NCBI GenBank assembly: GCA_035946175.1
Contig: DASYZQ010000026.1
Coordinates: 1-64,000 of the forward strand
Source: DASYZQ01 sp035946175
GTDB taxonomy: Bacteria > Patescibacteriota > Saccharimonadia > Saccharimonadales > UBA4665
DNA: 64,000 bases
Direction: 5' to 3'
Shown: positions 60,667 to 64,000 of the stretch, in pieces
Layout of the letters: each line of letters begins with the position of its first letter
Position numbering within the stretch: position 1 is the stretch's first letter
Notes under the pieces: model-generated
What the model was told of the DNA's origin: nothing
Seen by the model: only the letters and a program-made list of their open reading frames with translations
The model's database searches: none
Position numbers and translations under genes: made by a program

Positions 60667-63537
60667 CTAGCTACAGCCTGTTGTTGAGCCACAACTCGTA
60701 CAGACATAACAGCTACCAGACCTCTGTGTCTGATTGCCGCAATTGTAGCAGAGTGGAGCATTACTATCTTGACGACTATTAGTAGTAGTCTCGATTCGCT
60801 TATTCTCTGCATCAATACGTTCCTCGACAATTGAGGTATCTGCCGCTTCACTTGCCGGTTGTCCCATATTAAGGCTCTCTGAGACTGGGTTCATCGGGGG
60901 ATCTTTTATAACCTGACTATCTGTCGTAAACTGCATAGCCTGTTGCGTCTCTGGCATATCCTCTAACGAGGCAAGGCCTAGCTCAAGCCGGTCGTCGTAG
61001 GAAAGATAATCCAGCGCCAAGCGACGAAATATATAATCGGTGATAGAGCTGGCCGTACGGATTTCGGGATCATCAGTTACACCAGATGGAGCGTAGCTCG
61101 TACTCATCATACTACGAACATAAGCTTTTAATGGAACCCCGTACTGCAGACCATGACTAACACTGATAGAGTAAGCATCAAGCATACCGTGGAGTGTTGA
61201 ACCCTGCTTAGCAACGCTGATAAACAACTCTCCGGGAGTACCGTCCTCATATTCACCGACAGTGAAAAACCCCTTTAGATCTGCCACACGGAACTTATAG
61301 GTTTTACTATTGCGTTTTCGCGGGAGTAATCGGCGCACAGCACCCTTAACCATCACTTTACTATTGAGCGCATTAACTGCTGCAACAGCAGTGTTCGGGG
61401 AAGATACAGCCACCGCCGGAGTTGTAGCCATAATTTCTTCCTTTTTCTCATCACCTTCTTTCTTGGCCATCGATAACGGCTGAGCAACCTTACAGTTGTC
61501 CCGATAAATCGCTATTGCCTTGATCCCCATATGCCAGGCATCGATATGCAACTGCTCAACATCCTCAACACTGGCATCTTCAGGCATATTAACAGTCTTA
61601 CTGATCGCACCGGATATAAAGGGCTGCACAGCGGCCATCATTTTGACGTGACCCGAATAATGGATAGCATTATCCCCCATAGAGCAAGCAAATACGTCGT
61701 TATGCTCCTCTTTCAAGTCAGGAGCGCCTGTCACGGTCTTTTCTTCGTCAATATATCTAACAATGGCGTCAATCTGGGTCTTGCTATAGCCAAGAGCCTT
61801 AAGCGCCCGAGGGACCGTCTGATTGACAATAGTCATAGTCCCACCACCGACGAGCTTTTTAACCTTCGCCAAACCAAGATCTGGCTCAATACCTGTAGTA
61901 TCGCAATCCATCATAAGGCCAATCGTGCCCGTCGGCGCCAAAACAGTTGCCTGTGAATTGCGAACGCCATATAGCTCGCCTAGCTCTACCGCTTCGTCCC
62001 AGGCATTGGCAGCTGCACTGAGGAGATCTTCAGACACTAAGCTAGCATTAATCTTGGAAATTTCCCGGCGGTGCATTCGTAGCACTTGTAGCATAGCCTC
62101 ACGATCCTTGTTGAAGCCAGCAAATGGACCGACTCGTTTAGCAATCTTAGCGCTTACAGCATAAGCATGCCCAGTCATTAATGCTGTAACCGCGGCGGCC
62201 TGGGCTCTTCCTTCGTCCGAGTCATACGGCAAACCCTGTGCCATAAGAAGTGCCCCAAGATTAGCGTAGCCCAAGCCGAGCTCTCGATAGGCACGAGCGT
62301 TTTTCGTGATTCGTTCCGTCGGATATGAGCTATACCCGACCAGTATCTCTTGAGCGGTAAATATAAGTTCCACTGTGTGTTTGAAGGCCTCTATATCAAA
62401 CGTGTTGTCCGCACGCAAGTATTTCAACAGGTTAATGCTCGCAAGATTACAAGCCGAGTTGTCCAGATGCATGTATTCCGAACAAGGGTTGCTACCGTTA
62501 ATCCGACCTGCCTTGGGCGTAGTGTGCCAACGGTTAATAGTCGTGTCGAACTGCATACCGGGATCAGCGCACTCCCAAGCAGCCTTAGCGATCTCACGAA
62601 AGAGCTCACGTGCCTTTATGGTCTTAACTACTTTGCCGGTAGTGACCGTTTTGAACTGCCAGTCGGCGTTATCCAAGACAGCCTGCATGAATTCATCGGT
62701 CACGCGAACCGAATTATTGGCATTCTGATATTGCACTGAAAAAATATCCCTACCGTCCAGTGTCATATCAAAGCCCGCCTGTTGCAGTACTCGCGCCTTA
62801 CGCTCCTCGATCGCCTTGCACCAGACAAATTCGAGGACATCGGGATGATCGGAGTTTAAGATAACCATTTTTGCCGCCCGGCGCGTCTTGCCGCCACTCT
62901 TGATCGCCCCCGCCACAGAATCTGCCCCGCGCATAAAGCTCAGTGGCCCGGAGGCCTTGCCCGCACTCTTCCCCAAAGATTCAAATGAGGAACGAATCGT
63001 GCTTATATTGACTCCCGAGCCCGAACCGCCCCTAAAGATCATACCTTCCTCTCTATACCAGTTTAAGATAGACTCCATGGTGTCTTCTACGCCCAGTATG
63101 AAACAGGCGCTAGCCTGTTGAGCCCGCTCAGTCGCACCGATATTAAACCATACTGGTGAGTTGAATGCTGCACGCTGCGTAGCCAGCACATACTTCAGTT
63201 CTTCTCGAAAATCTTCGGCTTCATCATCACTCTCGAAATAGCCCTCTTGATAACCGTGCCGTGTAATAGTATCGACAACTCGGTCAATCAATTCCTTGAG
63301 GGAACTTTCCCGACTTGCAGTACCAGGTGTCCCCGTGAAGTATTTCTGGGCAACAATGTTAATTGCGTTCAACGACCAACCCTCTGAAAACTCTACCCCC
63401 CGCTGCTCAAACACCGGCGTATTTGTCAGCGGATTCATGATTACAGAGTCCTGTTTAGTCCAACGAAGCAAATCATATGCTTTCGTTCTGGGTTGAGTGA
63501 ATAATCGCCCAACCGATAGATCAGTTGTTTGTCCCAT
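60667..63537 (-). CDS. nrdJ: Adenosylcobalamin-dependent ribonucleotide reductase (class II)
   Basis: 956 aa. Makes deoxyribonucleotides using B12. Active-site NPCSE in NGSNPCSEYM (with the thiyl-radical Cys and Glu), the first redox Cys in SACFILG, and PTGTIGLMMDCDTTGIEPD in the barrel. The C-terminus carries a CYNCG...CTSCG cysteine-rich module that can form a zinc ribbon and redox tail. ATG 63537 follows GTGAGGG; other starts at 63561 and 63612. nrdR lies upstream on the same strand and an inverted repeat precedes the gene. Confidence 0.96.
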   Translation of the reverse strand: MGQTTDLSVGRLFTQPRTKAYDLLRWTKQDSVIMNPLTNTPVFEQRGVEFSEGWSLNAINIVAQKYFTGTPGTASRESSLKELIDRVVDTITRHGYQEGYFESDDEAEDFREELKYVLATQRAAFNSPVWFNIGATERAQQASACFILGVEDTMESILNWYREEGMIFRGGSGSGVNISTIRSSFESLGKSAGKASGPLSFMRGADSVAGAIKSGGKTRRAAKMVILNSDHPDVLEFVWCKAIEERKARVLQQAGFDMTLDGRDIFSVQYQNANNSVRVTDEFMQAVLDNADWQFKTVTTGKVVKTIKARELFREIAKAAWECADPGMQFDTTINRWHTTPKAGRINGSNPCSEYMHLDNSACNLASINLLKYLRADNTFDIEAFKHTVELIFTAQEILVGYSSYPTERITKNARAYRELGLGYANLGALLMAQGLPYDSDEGRAQAAAVTALMTGHAYAVSAKIAKRVGPFAGFNKDREAMLQVLRMHRREISKINASLVSEDLLSAAANAWDEAVELGELYGVRNSQATVLAPTGTIGLMMDCDTTGIEPDLGLAKVKKLVGGGTMTIVNQTVPRALKALGYSKTQIDAIVRYIDEEKTVTGAPDLKEEHNDVFACSMGDNAIHYSGHVKMMAAVQPFISGAISKTVNMPEDASVEDVEQLHIDAWHMGIKAIAIYRDNCKVAQPLSMAKKEGDEKKEEIMATTPAVAVSSPNTAVAAVNALNSKVMVKGAVRRLLPRKRNSKTYKFRVADLKGFFTVGEYEDGTPGELFISVAKQGSTLHGMLDAYSISVSHGLQYGVPLKAYVRSMMSTSYAPSGVTDDPEIRTASSITDYIFRRLALDYLSYDDRLELGLASLEDMPETQQAMQFTTDSQVIKDPPMNPVSESLNMGQPASEAADTSIVEERIDAENKRIETTTNSRQDSNAPLCYNCGNQTQRSGSCYVCTSCGSTTGCS

Positions 63538-63570
63538 AGTACCCTCACTTTTGCTAGTCATTGTAGCTAG

Positions 63571-63596
63571 CAAATATTTATTAATTTTAATATTTG
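63571..63596 (-). promoter_or_regulatory. 8-bp inverted repeat upstream of nrdJ
   Basis: CAAATATT (63571-63578) and AATATTTG (63589-63596) form a perfect inverted repeat with 10 nt between, 34-59 nt before the nrdJ ATG. NrdR boxes are AT-rich palindromic 16-mers in pairs; the match to that consensus is only loose. An operator for NrdR is a reasonable guess given the neighbouring gene. Confidence 0.45.
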
Positions 63597-63773
63597 TTAG
63601 AGTTGCCCGCACTCTCTCTTGTGTCGTCAGCTCCCCTCAAGCCTCATTGCCATACAAGTTATAGTACAGCAGCACAAAACATACAAGTTTTTTGAGCCGC
63701 TCTATTTTGACTGTGCTCGCAGGCGAACATGACCTCAGGGGAGTTGACAATAATCCTAGGGGGATAGCCTCTC

Positions 63774-64000
63774 TCAGTCAGGTTTTTTCTGAACCGCATA
63801 CCGCTTGATGTGCGATAACTCTCTTTCGAAACCAGTTATATCCTTAAATCTTCGATATACACTGGCGAATCGCACATATGCTACCTCACTTAATTGCATA
63901 AGTCGGTCCATTACGAGCTCGCCTATCTTAGTTGATGCAACTTCTGATTCTCCGCAGGCATATAGCTGCTGTTCAACTTCAGAGACAAGCCGTTCGAGTT
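63774..64000 (-). CDS. nrdR: Transcriptional repressor NrdR, C-terminal part (cut by window end)
   Basis: Reading the minus strand back from TGA 63776-63774 gives 74 residues to the window edge. The segment has IGELVMDRLMQLSEVAYVRF and ASVYRRFKDITGFERE, the conserved end of the NrdR ATP-cone domain. NrdR senses dATP/ATP and represses ribonucleotide reductase genes. The zinc-ribbon N-terminus lies outside the window. It lies upstream of nrdJ, its probable target. Confidence 0.92.
   Translation of the reverse strand, partial: LERLVSEVEQQLYACGESEVASTKIGELVMDRLMQLSEVAYVRFASVYRRFKDITGFERELSHIKRYAVQKKPD

Noticed and set aside
63538..63773. Cobalamin riboswitch upstream of nrdJ
   Set aside because: Expected because the enzyme uses B12, but no B12-box-like sequence (such as GCCACTG) or matching arms were seen.

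Overview
The window is a dense, mostly housekeeping piece of a small bacterial chromosome. It looks like Patescibacteria (CPR), most likely a Saccharibacteria (TM7) lineage. Reasons: a dcw cell-wall cluster reduced to mraZ-rsmH-ftsL-mraY-ftsW-murG-ftsQ; a sigma-region-4/HARE-HTH fusion protein; a eukaryote-type (type 2) IleRS and a single-chain GlyRS; a divergent CTP synthase; a class II ribonucleotide reductase; and several short proteins of no recognised family. Both RF1 and RF2 are present and TGA is used as a stop, so the standard bacterial code applies. This separates it from the UGA-recoded CPR groups. The lineage call is inference, because no rRNA lies in the window. I found no tRNA, rRNA, CRISPR array, insertion sequence or prophage.

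Layout. 1-3 kb: two unassigned fragments, a small hypothetical protein, then topA. 3.2-4.9 kb: the sigma4/HARE-HTH gene on a near-perfect sigma70 promoter, then a 600-nt gap with a possible structured RNA between two 15-nt direct repeats. 4.9-11.6 kb: the dcw cluster on the minus strand, with MraZ-type operator repeats and DnaA-box-like sites upstream of mraZ. 12-24 kb: radC, an unknown 326-aa protein, a CDP-archaeol-synthase-like protein, a PHP phosphoesterase, glyS, recO, a degenerate receiver and histidine-kinase-like pair, xseAB, a flippase-like membrane protein, a Trm11-like methyltransferase and rpmA. 24-38 kb: a J-domain-like protein, a canonical receiver, pyrG, a Prc protease, an ftsE-ftsX-hydrolase module, a D,D-carboxypeptidase, prfB, an M16 peptidase, secA and hpf. 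38-48 kb: serS, a PD-(D/E)XK nuclease, a HAD phosphatase and a heliorhodopsin (probably one operon), divergent lysS, then greA, proS, a CPBP protease, rseP and uppS. 48-57 kb: frr, an HD hydrolase, tsf, rpsB, then rpmE2-prfA-prmC on the plus strand, htrA, a membrane protein, lepB and rplU. 57-64 kb: ileS behind a T-box riboswitch, a Cys-less thioredoxin-fold protein, nrdJ, and the end of nrdR.

Main points of interest: (1) a heliorhodopsin with counterion Glu and Schiff-base Lys, first in a likely operon with a HAD phosphatase; (2) a 104-nt stretch identical between prfA and prfB, which looks like recent gene conversion over the GGQ region; (3) an ileS T-box with a very short stem I, apparently translational; (4) a kinase/receiver pair missing the phospho-accepting His and Asp; (5) a recurring promoter layout, a -10 hexamer 9-14 nt before the ATG with no Shine-Dalgarno, pointing to many leaderless mRNAs.

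The genes form standard modules: envelope and division (dcw cluster, FtsEX plus hydrolase, DacA, UppS, LepB, SecA, HtrA, RseP), translation (synthetases, RF1/RF2/PrmC, EF-Ts, S2, L21, L27, L31, RRF, HPF), nucleotide supply (PyrG, NrdJ/NrdR) and repair (RecO, RadC, ExoVII). Convergent genes often overlap at their ends and operon genes commonly overlap by 1-20 nt, as expected for a compact genome.
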